Positions 8,915 through 16,282 of a stretch of 64,000 bases of DNA are shown piece by piece. The stretch lies in assembly GCF_018070045.1 (NCBI RefSeq), contig NZ_JAGPYK010000006.1, positions 62,001-126,000 on the forward strand, in the 5' to 3' direction. The position numbers and the translations under genes were made by a program. This DNA is from Micromonospora sp. U21 (GTDB taxonomy: Bacteria; Actinomycetota; Actinomycetes; Mycobacteriales; Micromonosporaceae). Position 1 is the first letter of the stretch. Each line of letters opens with the position of its first letter. Under the pieces are notes generated by a model. It saw nothing but the letters and a program-made list of their open reading frames with translations. It had not been told where the DNA came from and made no database searches.

Positions 8915-9355
8915 TCAGACGTCCAGGGTCACCGCGCACGACCAACCGGCGTCGTCCGGGCCGACGCGCAGGGCGTGCAGCGACACCGCCTTCGGCACCG
9001 CGCCGACCAGCTCCACCGCGTCGGTGCTGGTCGACCGCCAGCGCGCCCGCAGGCCCCCGTCCTTGGTCGACCGTACGTCGCAGTCCAGCGGCAGGGTGCC
9101 TTCGGTGTCCAGCCGGAAGATCACCTCATCCAGCAGGCCGACCAGCATCTCGCCGTCGTCGCCGGGCGGCAGCTGGAACTCGGTGTCCGCCTGCGGCCGG
9201 GCGCCGGCGGTGTCGGCGAACGTCTCGACCAGCGCGGCGACCGCCTCGGCCAGGCACCCCTCCCGGTCCGGCGCCCACGCCTCGATCCGTACGTCGGCGG
9301 TGTGCGGCACGCTCCGGTGCCCCCGTTGCGTCGAGCGCTGCATGCCTCCGATCAT
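8915..9355 (-). CDS. archease, RtcB-activating protein
   Basis: A 146-residue small acidic protein that speeds RtcB guanylylation and turnover. It begins with the diagnostic HTADVRIEAWAPDREGCLAEA (residues about 18-38 in short form HTADVRIEAWA), contains the acidic turn region with GLLDEVIFRLDTEG, and ends VSLHALRVGPDDAGWSCAVTLDV-like with the conserved final strand. The first Asp of HTAD and the last acidic strand are the known metal/active residues of the family. A start at the ATG four codons later (9343) is equally possible. Convergent placement with rtcB, 54 bases apart, supports a functional pair without co-transcription. Confidence 0.85.
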   Translation of the reverse strand: MIGGMQRSTQRGHRSVPHTADVRIEAWAPDREGCLAEAVAALVETFADTAGARPQADTEFQLPPGDDGEMLVGLLDEVIFRLDTEGTLPLDCDVRSTKDGGLRARWRSTSTDAVELVGAVPKAVSLHALRVGPDDAGWSCAVTLDV

Positions 9356-9441
9356 GCCGGTCGCTGGCCCCGCCCATCCCGGAACCGCCCTCGCTTGGCA
9401 CGGGGACCACGACCGGCCGGCCGGCGAAGTACCGTCGCCGG

Positions 9442-10044
9442 ATGCGGATCACCCGGTTCACCCACTCCTGCGTCCGCGTCGAGCACGACGGCGGCGTGCT
9501 GGTCGTCGACCCCGGCACGTGGAGCGAACCGCGCGCCCTGGTCGGCGCGGACGCCGTCCTGGTCACCCACGAGCACACCGACCACGTGGACGTGCTCCGG
9601 CTGGCCGGCCTGGGCGTCCCGGTGTACGCCCCGGAGGGCGCCCGGCTGCCCGACCTCGCCCCGCTGCCGGTGACCCGGGTGCACGCCGGTCAGCGCTTCA
9701 CCGCGGCGGGCATCACGGTCAGCGCCCACGGCGGCCGGCACGCCGCCATCCACGAGGGTCAGCCCGACTGTGCCAACCTCGGCTACCTGATCGGCGACGA
9801 GCTCTACCACCCGGGCGACGCGTTGCACGTGCCGGACGAGCCGGTGCACACACTGCTGGTCCCGGCGCAGGGGTCCTGGCTGCGCCTCGACGAGGCGATC
9901 CGGTTCGCCCGAGAGGTGGGCGCCGAACGGGCGTACCCGATCCACGACGCGCAGCTCAACGAGCGGGGCCTGGCCAGCGTCGCCGGCTGGTTCGCCGAGA
10001 CGATTCCCGGCTACCGCCACCTCGTCCCCGGCGACAGCGCCTGA
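9442..10044 (+). CDS. metallo-beta-lactamase-fold hydrolase (UlaG-like)
   Basis: A 200-residue zinc-type hydrolase. The motif THEHTDHVD (residues about 37-45) is the HxHxDH metal site, GGRHAAIH supplies a further histidine, and LYHPGDAL carries the bridging Asp. The C-terminal His is in YPIHDAQ. The short form with an early MRITRFTHSCVRVE strand resembles the L-ascorbate-6-phosphate lactonase/UlaG-like group found in many actinobacteria. The true substrate is unknown. The frame is open far upstream, but homology starts at this ATG. Its last 34 bases overlap the end of the convergent B3/4 gene. Confidence 0.85.
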   Translation: MRITRFTHSCVRVEHDGGVLVVDPGTWSEPRALVGADAVLVTHEHTDHVDVLRLAGLGVPVYAPEGARLPDLAPLPVTRVHAGQRFTAAGITVSAHGGRHAAIHEGQPDCANLGYLIGDELYHPGDALHVPDEPVHTLLVPAQGSWLRLDEAIRFAREVGAERAYPIHDAQLNERGLASVAGWFAETIPGYRHLVPGDSA

Positions 10045-10757
10045 CCGGTCATGCCACCGGCGGCCGTCCCATCGAACCGAGGTGCGGCGGCGGTGAGCAC
10101 GGCGGCGCGCGTCGCCGCGGACCACCCGTCGGCCAGCTCCGCCATCAGCGCCGCGACCAGTCGGGTCACGTCCGCCTCGGCGCCGGGGTGCAGCGCCTCG
10201 GCGACGATCAGCACGGACGAGGTACCCTCCCGCACGGCCGACCAGCCGCTCTGCCGGTTCGTCCAGCGCCGGGCGTGGGCACGGCCGGCGGCGTCCACGA
10301 AGGTCACCTCACCCGGGTCGGGGTGCTCGGTGTCGCCGGCGAAGGTCAGGTACTCCTCGTCGCCCCGGGCCGGCCGTACCAGCAGGTCGCCGTCGACCCG
10401 GTCCAGGTCGAGCACCGCGACCGGGATCGCGTACGCGGCCGAGACGGCGTTGCAGAGGTCGACCAGGGGATGCAGCCGGGGCAGGTCGCCGTCGAGCCGC
10501 AACCGGCGCAGCAGCGCTTCCGCCGCGCACCGGTACCGGGTGGGGCGCAGCCCCATGGCCGCGTACGCCCGCCGCCACGCCTGGATCTCCGGGAACCCGC
10601 TCTCGGCGCCGCCGGTCAACCGCTCACGGGCGATGGCGAGATGGCAGGCGGTCCGCTCTGTCACGTCGGCCGTGGCGGTGATCCCGGTGGCCCGCACCAC
10701 GCCGGCGACGAGATCGGGGTACGCGGCACGGAGCTGCGCGGAATGCTCGAACTGCAC
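10011..10757 (-). CDS. B3/4 domain protein (phenylalanyl-tRNA synthetase beta-like editing fold)
   Basis: A 248-residue stand-alone B3/4 domain. In phenylalanyl-tRNA synthetase this fold removes Tyr from tRNA-Phe; free-standing copies are uncharacterised. Family landmarks are the helical start with LRAAYPDLVAGVVR, ESGFPEIQAWRRAYAAMGLRPTRYRCAAE, HPLVDLCNAVSAAYAIPVAV and DLDRVDGDLLVRPA. The GTG start is preceded by AGGAAG at a normal distance. The stop lies inside the convergent hydrolase gene. The start is 8 bases from the stop of the LysE exporter upstream, so both are probably one transcript. That suggests a role in amino-acid handling, though this is inference. Confidence 0.82.
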   Translation of the reverse strand: MQFEHSAQLRAAYPDLVAGVVRATGITATADVTERTACHLAIARERLTGGAESGFPEIQAWRRAYAAMGLRPTRYRCAAEALLRRLRLDGDLPRLHPLVDLCNAVSAAYAIPVAVLDLDRVDGDLLVRPARGDEEYLTFAGDTEHPDPGEVTFVDAAGRAHARRWTNRQSGWSAVREGTSSVLIVAEALHPGAEADVTRLVAALMAELADGWSAATRAAVLTAAAPRFDGTAAGGMTGQALSPGTRWR

Positions 10758-10765
10758 GGGACTTC

Positions 10766-11380
10766 CTATCGTTCGGTGAGGGCGAGCGTCACGCCGAGCG
10801 CGACGAACGTGCCGGCGACGGACCGGCGCAGCCAGTCGGTGACCCGCGGCCGGGTCAGCACCCGCTCGCGGAGCCGGGCCGCGAAGATGCCGTAGCCGCT
10901 GAACACCAGGAAGGTGAGCAGCATGAACACCGCGCCGCAGGCGAGCATCGACCGGGTCGAGCCCGGGGCGGTGGTGTCCACGAACTGCGGCAGGAACGCG
11001 ACGAAGAACAGCGTCGGCTTCGGGTTGAGCAGGTTGACCAGCACCCCGGAGACGATCACCCGGGCCGCCGAGCGGGGTGGCGCGGCGGCGGTGGTCGCCG
11101 CGAAGGCGCTGCGGTCCCGCGCGGTCGACCAGCCCAGATAGAGCAGGTACGCGACGCCGAGGTACCTGACCACCTCGAACGCCGCCGCGCTCGCCTGCAG
11201 CAGCGCGGCCAGCCCGGTCAACGCCGCCAGCAGGTGCGGCACCACCCCCAGGGTGCAGGCGAACGCGGCCAGCACGCCGGCGCGGGCGCCCCGGGACAGC
11301 CCGGCGGAGACCGTGAAGAACACCCCGGTGCCCGGAGTGATCACCACGATCAGCGTGGTGATCAGGAACGGGATTGTCAC
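10766..11380 (-). CDS. LysE/RhtB-family amino-acid exporter
   Basis: A 204-residue inner-membrane protein with about six hydrophobic helices. The family signature ITPGTGVFFTVSAGLSRG near the N-terminus and the mid-protein GVLVNLLNPKPTLFFVAF, with its NPK turn, are both clear. Such proteins expel amino acids such as lysine, homoserine, threonine or analogues when internal levels rise. I use the GTG at 11380 because GGAGGA lies six bases before it; the longer frame adds a basic stretch with no homology. It diverges from a MocR regulator 62 bases away and precedes the B3/4 gene. Confidence 0.88.
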   Translation of the reverse strand: MTIPFLITTLIVVITPGTGVFFTVSAGLSRGARAGVLAAFACTLGVVPHLLAALTGLAALLQASAAAFEVVRYLGVAYLLYLGWSTARDRSAFAATTAAAPPRSAARVIVSGVLVNLLNPKPTLFFVAFLPQFVDTTAPGSTRSMLACGAVFMLLTFLVFSGYGIFAARLRERVLTRPRVTDWLRRSVAGTFVALGVTLALTER

Positions 11381-11442
11381 GGTCGTCCTCCGATGGCCTT
11401 GGCGGTGCTGCCTGATCTCCACTCTGCTGCCAAGATGGTCCG

Positions 11443-12939
11443 GTGAGCAGGGCCAAACCGAGAGCAGCCGAGAGGTCCATAACGGCCGGCTCGGACTTCC
11501 TGCACCTGACCATCACCGACGCTCCGCCGGGAGGGCGGGCCGACTGGCTGGCGGGCCGGCTGCGCCAGGCCATCGCCGACGGGCGGGTGCCGGTCGGCGG
11601 GCGGCTGCCGGCCACCCGGGTGCTCGCCGCCGACCTCGGTGTCTCCCGGGGCGTGGTCACCGAGGCGTACCAGCGGCTGACCGAGGAAGGGCATGTCACC
11701 GGTCGGGGCCGCGCCGGGACGGTGGTCGTCGCCGCCCCGCCCGCGCCCGCCACGCCGGCGGCCGCGCCGGCCGCCGAGCCCATGCCGGCCGCGCTCTCTC
11801 CCCCCGCTCCGGGCAGCGACATCTTCGACGCGGTACGCGCGGCGAGCGCGACGATCGACCTGACGCCCGGCGTACCCGACCTGGCCGCCTTTCCGCGCGC
11901 GGACTGGCTGCGCGCCGAACGGACCGTGCTGCGCCACCTCGCCGCGGCCGACCTGGGCTACGGCGACCCGTGTGGCACGCCCGCGCTGCGACGGGCCGTG
12001 GCCGCCTGGCTGGCCCGCAGCCGGGGCATCGCCGTCGACCCCGCCGAGGTGATCATCGTGGCGGGCGTGTCCCAGGCCCTGGGGCTGCTCGCCCAGGCGC
12101 TCGGTCCGGCCGGCATCGACCGGATCGCGGTCGAGGACCCCGGCTCGTTGGGCGTACGGCAGCACCTCAACAACTGGGGGGTCCACACCCCGCCGGTCGC
12201 GGTGGACGACGCCGGGCTGCGCGTCGACGAGCTGGCCGCCAGCGGAGCACCCGCGGTGATGCTCACCCCCGCGCACCAGTTCCCGACCGGCGTGGTGCTC
12301 GACGGCGACCGTCGGCGTCAGCTCCTCGACTGGGCCCGCGCCGGCGGTCTGATCATCGAGGACGACTACGACGCCGAGCACCGCTACGACCGGCCCCCGG
12401 TGCCGGCGCTGCGCGGCCTGCTGCCCGAGCAGGTCTGCTACGCCGGCAGCGTGTCCAAACTGCTCGCCCCGGCGCTGCGGGTCGGCTGGCTGCTCGTGCC
12501 GGCCCGCCACCGGGAGGCGGTGGTGGCCGCCAAGCGCAACGCCGACCTGGGCAACGCGGTGCTGCCGCAACTGGTGCTGGCGGAGCTGATGACCTCCGGC
12601 GCGCTGGAGCGACAACTGCGGCTGCTGCGCCGCCGACACATCCGTCGCCGGGACGCGATGATCGCCGCGCTGACCCGGCACCTGCCCGGCGCGACCGTGC
12701 ACGGCGCGGCCGCCGGGCTGCACCTGACGATCACACTCGACACCGAGCTGGCCGACACCGAGCTGGCCGCGGCGACGTTGGCTCGCGGGGTGAAGGTGCA
12801 GCCGCTGTCCTGGCACTGCCAGCGGCCGCACCGTCCAGGTCTGGTGCTCGGCTACGCCGCGAACACCGCATCGGACATCGAGCAGGGCGTCGCGACGATC
12901 GCCACCGCGCTCCGCCAGCTCCGCCGCGCAGCGTCATGA
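11443..12939 (+). CDS. MocR/PdxR-type regulator (GntR DNA-binding domain plus aminotransferase fold)
   Basis: A 498-residue chimeric regulator. Residues about 25-95 form the GntR winged helix (RLRQAIADGRVPVGGRLPA, VLAADLGVSRGVVTEAYQRL). After an Ala/Pro-rich linker comes a fold-type I aminotransferase domain with LGYGDPCGTPALRRAVAAWL, the PLP-site segment IIEDDYDAEHRYD, and the Schiff-base lysine in YAGSVSKLLAPALR. Such proteins sense PLP or an amino-acid adduct. The gene is divergent from the LysE exporter with 62 bases between starts, where CTTGGCGG and CTGCCAAG form an imperfect inverted repeat. It probably controls the exporter and its B3/4 partner. Confidence 0.9.
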   Translation: MSRAKPRAAERSITAGSDFLHLTITDAPPGGRADWLAGRLRQAIADGRVPVGGRLPATRVLAADLGVSRGVVTEAYQRLTEEGHVTGRGRAGTVVVAAPPAPATPAAAPAAEPMPAALSPPAPGSDIFDAVRAASATIDLTPGVPDLAAFPRADWLRAERTVLRHLAAADLGYGDPCGTPALRRAVAAWLARSRGIAVDPAEVIIVAGVSQALGLLAQALGPAGIDRIAVEDPGSLGVRQHLNNWGVHTPPVAVDDAGLRVDELAASGAPAVMLTPAHQFPTGVVLDGDRRRQLLDWARAGGLIIEDDYDAEHRYDRPPVPALRGLLPEQVCYAGSVSKLLAPALRVGWLLVPARHREAVVAAKRNADLGNAVLPQLVLAELMTSGALERQLRLLRRRHIRRRDAMIAALTRHLPGATVHGAAAGLHLTITLDTELADTELAAATLARGVKVQPLSWHCQRPHRPGLVLGYAANTASDIEQGVATIATALRQLRRAAS

Positions 12940-13088
12940 TCACGTGAACCGATCAGGTGATCTCGATATCTGCGGGGTACACACCCGCGCCGCCGGGCGT
13001 GTCGGTTGCGCTCATACCGTGTGTGGTGTGCGTCACGATAGCGTCGGCGCACGCCGACGCCCCGCCGGCGCTCGCAAGGAGAGCGTCC

Positions 13089-14120
13089 ATGCCGACACCG
13101 CTGAAAGCAGCCACCGCCCTCGCCGCCGTCCTCCTGCTCATCCTGACCACCGCGGCGCCCGCCCAGGCCGCCACCCCGTCCACCAAGCCCCCGGTCTCCG
13201 GATCGCTGCGCGCCTACAACGTCTCCGGCGTGTACGTCGCGGGCGTCTCCTCCGGTGGCTACCTCGCCACCCAACTGCACGTCGCCTACTCGTCGCGGAT
13301 CCGCGGCGCGGCCGTCTTCGCCGCCGGGCCGTACTACTGCGCCCAGAACAACGTCGCCCAGGCGCTCTACGGCTGCGGCGACAACCTGTACCCGACCAAC
13401 GTGGCCGCCCTCCAGGCGTACACCCGGACCTGGGCGTCCTACGGCTGGGTCGACCCGGTCGGCAACCTGTCCGGCGACCCGGTGTACGTCTTCCACGGCG
13501 GCAACGACACCACCGTCAAGAAGTCCGTCACCGACGACCTGGTCCGCTACTACCAGCACTTCGGGGCCAGCGTGCAGTACGACAGCGGCTCCGCGGCCGG
13601 CCACTCCTGGGTCACCCCGTACGGGACGCGGGGCTGCACCGCGACCGCGTCGCCGTTCCTCAACGACTGCGGCGCCGATCCGCAGAACGCCCTGCTCCGC
13701 AAACTGCTCGGTGGCGTGACCGCGCCGAACACCGGCCCGCTCGGCGGCACGCTCATCCGGTTCAGCCAGAACACCTTCGCGGTCAACGGCTGGGCCAACG
13801 GGCTGAGCATGGACGCCAACGGCTTCGCCTACGTGCCGTCGTCCTGCGCGGCCGGCCAGTCGTGCCGGTTGCTGGTGGCCCTGCACGGCTGCCTGCAGGG
13901 GTACGGCTCGGTGGGCACCGCCTTCGTCGACCGGGCCAACCTGAACCAGTACGCCGACACCAACAACCTGATCGTCCTCTACCCGCAGGCGAGCACCGCC
14001 GGCGCCAATCCGAACGGCTGCTGGGACTGGTGGGGCTACCTCGGCGCGACCAACTACCCGATCAAGGGCGGCGCCCAGGTGGAGACCGTCATGAACATGG
14101 TCCGGCGGCTGGACGGCTGA
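13089..14120 (+). CDS. secreted PHB-depolymerase-like esterase
   Basis: A 343-residue extracellular serine esterase. The start ATG follows AAGGAG at a good distance and opens a Sec signal peptide (MPTPLKAATALAAVLLL...TTAAPAQA, cleavage near residue 28). The lipase box GVSSGGYLA holds the nucleophile Ser, YVFHGGNDTTV the likely Asp and SAAGHSWVTP the His. Paired cysteines (YYCAQ, YGCGD, RGCTA, NDCGAD, SSCAAGQSC, HGCLQG, NGCWDWWGY) suggest disulfides. The C-terminal part with LLVALHGCLQGY and NGCWDWWGYLG is typical of PHB depolymerase-family esterases. The catalytic box comes early in the chain, and the natural polymer is uncertain. It converges with the next operon across a strong terminator. 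Confidence 0.85.
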   Translation: MPTPLKAATALAAVLLLILTTAAPAQAATPSTKPPVSGSLRAYNVSGVYVAGVSSGGYLATQLHVAYSSRIRGAAVFAAGPYYCAQNNVAQALYGCGDNLYPTNVAALQAYTRTWASYGWVDPVGNLSGDPVYVFHGGNDTTVKKSVTDDLVRYYQHFGASVQYDSGSAAGHSWVTPYGTRGCTATASPFLNDCGADPQNALLRKLLGGVTAPNTGPLGGTLIRFSQNTFAVNGWANGLSMDANGFAYVPSSCAAGQSCRLLVALHGCLQGYGSVGTAFVDRANLNQYADTNNLIVLYPQASTAGANPNGCWDWWGYLGATNYPIKGGAQVETVMNMVRRLDG

Positions 14121-14125
14121 ACGCC

Positions 14126-14163
14126 CCTGGGCTGACCGGGTGGGTCCGTCCGGTCAGCCCAGG
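14126..14163. terminator. bidirectional hairpin terminator
   Basis: CCTGGGCTGACCGG and CCGGTCAGCCCAGG form a perfect 14-bp stem with a 10-base loop between two convergent genes. Its right arm overlaps the last codons of the minus-strand permease gene. No T-run follows, as is usual in high-GC actinobacteria. Confidence 0.75.
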
Positions 14164-15578
14164 AACAGGCGGACCAGGACCAGTACGGCGAGCAGCGCCG
14201 GACCACGCGCGCCCTGACGCAGCAGGTCGACCGGGATCATCCCGAACGGCGTGTTCACCGTCGCGCCGCCATAGTTGATCGGTGGTCGGGTGCCGCTCCG
14301 CCACGCGGCGGCCACCACCCCGAGCGCCAGCGCCGGCCCCAGCCAGGACGGCCCACCGTCGACGGTCGGCAGGGTGAGCAGCCACCACAGGCCCGCGCCG
14401 ACGGCCGGTACGACCACGTGGATCCCGCGCAACGCGGCGTCACTGCCGCCGAGCGCCCGACGCAACCCGGGCGAGCGGCTGATCGACCGCAGGCCGCCGG
14501 TCAGCCGGTCGGTGGCGAGGTAACCGAACACCACCTGCGCCGCACCGGCCAGGCCGGGCAGGGCGAGCGCGGCGGCGTACTGGACCAGGATCATCGCCAC
14601 CCAGATCAGCAGGGCGCTGGGGTGGCGGCGCAACCGGCGCACGTCGGCCTGGAGCATCGCCCACCAGCCGGGGCCGGGCAGGAACCGGCGGCTGCGGACG
14701 CGGCCGATCTGCCGCCAGCGCCGGCTCTCCACCAGGCCGGCGAGCATGCTCGGGTCGAGCAGGATCGTGGCCGTGGCGGCGGCGTTGGCGAACTGGGCGC
14801 CGGTGGTCAGGGTGGCGCGGTCCACCCGGGGCAGCGCGCGGACCGCGAGGACGGCGGCGGCGACCGCGAGGGGCACCCCGACGGCCACCAGCGCGGCGGT
14901 CGGCGTCGCCGCCGGCCGGGGCAGCCCGTCGCCGAGACGACCGACGAGCACCACGAGCCCCGTGATGATGGCGGCCGCCAGCAGCGGCAGCACCCCCGCC
15001 AGGGCCGGCCACCGCCGGCCCGCCCGGTTGCCCTGCGCGACGACGCTCAGCGCCAGCGCGGCCGCTCCCCACCCCGCGCCGGCCGCCGCCGCCCAACCCA
15101 GGGCGGTCAGGTCGGTGACGCCGCCGAGCGCCGCCACGCCCACTCCGACCAGCGCGGTGCCGGCCGTCGCTCCCATCAGCAGGAGGGCGAGGCGGGGCGC
15201 CAGCCAGGCCCTCCGGTCGACCGGGGCGCTGGTCACCCAGCTCTGCGTCGCCGGGGTGACCAGCAGCGGACCGAGCGCGCGCAGGCCGCGCCAGGCGAGC
15301 CCGGCACCGGCCAGCAGCGCGGCGACCGCCAGCCACCAGCGCACACCCGGATCGGCCCGACCGACGGTGGGGGAGTCCAGCATGTCGCGGCTGGCGCTGA
15401 TCGCGAACCAGCCGTACATGCCCACGAACAGGACCACGACGTACGCGTCGCCCAGCACGTCACTCAGCGAGTGGTCGTGATGCCGGCGGCGGGCCTGGCG
15501 CAGGTGCGTGCGCACCTGCCGGGCGGTGGGCACGCCGGCTGGCGCGTCGGCGACGGTTGCCGGCGGGGCGGCGGTCAC
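14154..15578 (-). CDS. ABC-exporter membrane protein, DUF6297-like
   Basis: A 474-residue integral membrane protein with about ten to twelve hydrophobic segments, beginning after a basic cytoplasmic start (VRTHLRQARRRHHDHSLSD). Around residues 255-310 a long soluble loop contains LVESRRWRQIGRVRSRRFLPGPGW, and further helices follow. This arrangement is seen in DUF6297-type proteins that accompany a small ABC ATPase in actinobacteria, so it is probably the transmembrane part of an exporter. The GTG start overlaps the ATPase stop as GTGA, giving translational coupling. Substrate unknown. The annotation rests on topology and partner rather than on a firm motif. Confidence 0.75.
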   Translation of the reverse strand: MTAAPPATVADAPAGVPTARQVRTHLRQARRRHHDHSLSDVLGDAYVVVLFVGMYGWFAISASRDMLDSPTVGRADPGVRWWLAVAALLAGAGLAWRGLRALGPLLVTPATQSWVTSAPVDRRAWLAPRLALLLMGATAGTALVGVGVAALGGVTDLTALGWAAAAGAGWGAAALALSVVAQGNRAGRRWPALAGVLPLLAAAIITGLVVLVGRLGDGLPRPAATPTAALVAVGVPLAVAAAVLAVRALPRVDRATLTTGAQFANAAATATILLDPSMLAGLVESRRWRQIGRVRSRRFLPGPGWWAMLQADVRRLRRHPSALLIWVAMILVQYAAALALPGLAGAAQVVFGYLATDRLTGGLRSISRSPGLRRALGGSDAALRGIHVVVPAVGAGLWWLLTLPTVDGGPSWLGPALALGVVAAAWRSGTRPPINYGGATVNTPFGMIPVDLLRQGARGPALLAVLVLVRLFLG

Positions 15579-16198
15579 CGGCCGATCTCGATGCGCTCGT
15601 CGACCACCGCGTCGATCAGCTCCGGGTCGTGCGAGGCCAGCAGCACGGCGGTGCCCGCGTCCCGTTCCCGGCGCAGCCGGTCGGCCAGCCACTGCCGGCC
15701 GCGTACGTCCAGCCGCTGCTCCGGCTCGTCCAGGATCAGCACCCGGCGCGGGCGGACGAAGCAGGACGCCAGCGCCAGCCGGCGGCGCTGCCCGCTGGAC
15801 AGGGTCACCGGCAGCTGGTCGCGGGCCGGTTCCAGGCCCAGTTCGGCGAGGACCTCCTCGACCGGCTCGGCGGTGCCGCCGTGCGCGTACGCGACCAGCT
15901 CCAGGTGCTCGACCACGGACAGGTCGGGGAAGAAGTCGATGTCGTCCAGGGCGGCCGCCACCAGCGCCCGCACCTGAGGATCGGTCTCGTCGGCCCGGCG
16001 CCCCTGCACCAGCACCTCGCCCGCGTCCGGCCGGTCGGCGCCGACCACGCAGCGCAGCAGGGTGGTCTTGCCGCTGCCGTTGGGGCCCAGCACCACCGCG
16101 ATCCTACCCGCGTGGAGCGTGAAGCTCACGTCGTCGAGCACGACCAGGTTGCCGAAGTTGCGGCCAAGTCCCCGCACCGAGAGCGCATCCACGATCAC
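15575..16198 (-). CDS. ABC transporter ATP-binding protein (intact)
   Basis: A 207-residue nucleotide-binding subunit with all canonical motifs: Walker A GPNGSGKTT (residues about 38-46), signature LSSGQRRRLALA, Walker B VLILDEPE and the switch histidine in LLASHDPELID. It powers transport by the DUF6297-like membrane protein whose start overlaps its stop. It lies 84 bases downstream of the STAND/TPR gene on the same strand and may be carried on the same long transcript. Its intact motifs are a useful contrast with the ATPase-like protein 5.5 kb upstream, which has none. Confidence 0.92.
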   Translation of the reverse strand: MIVDALSVRGLGRNFGNLVVLDDVSFTLHAGRIAVVLGPNGSGKTTLLRCVVGADRPDAGEVLVQGRRADETDPQVRALVAAALDDIDFFPDLSVVEHLELVAYAHGGTAEPVEEVLAELGLEPARDQLPVTLSSGQRRRLALASCFVRPRRVLILDEPEQRLDVRGRQWLADRLRRERDAGTAVLLASHDPELIDAVVDERIEIGR

Positions 16199-16282
16199 AC
16201 ACTCTCCCAGACCCCTTCAACCGGCCAACCTGAGCGACCGACATCACGCGGGTTCCCGCCGCCGTACTGGGCTGGGCGCGGA

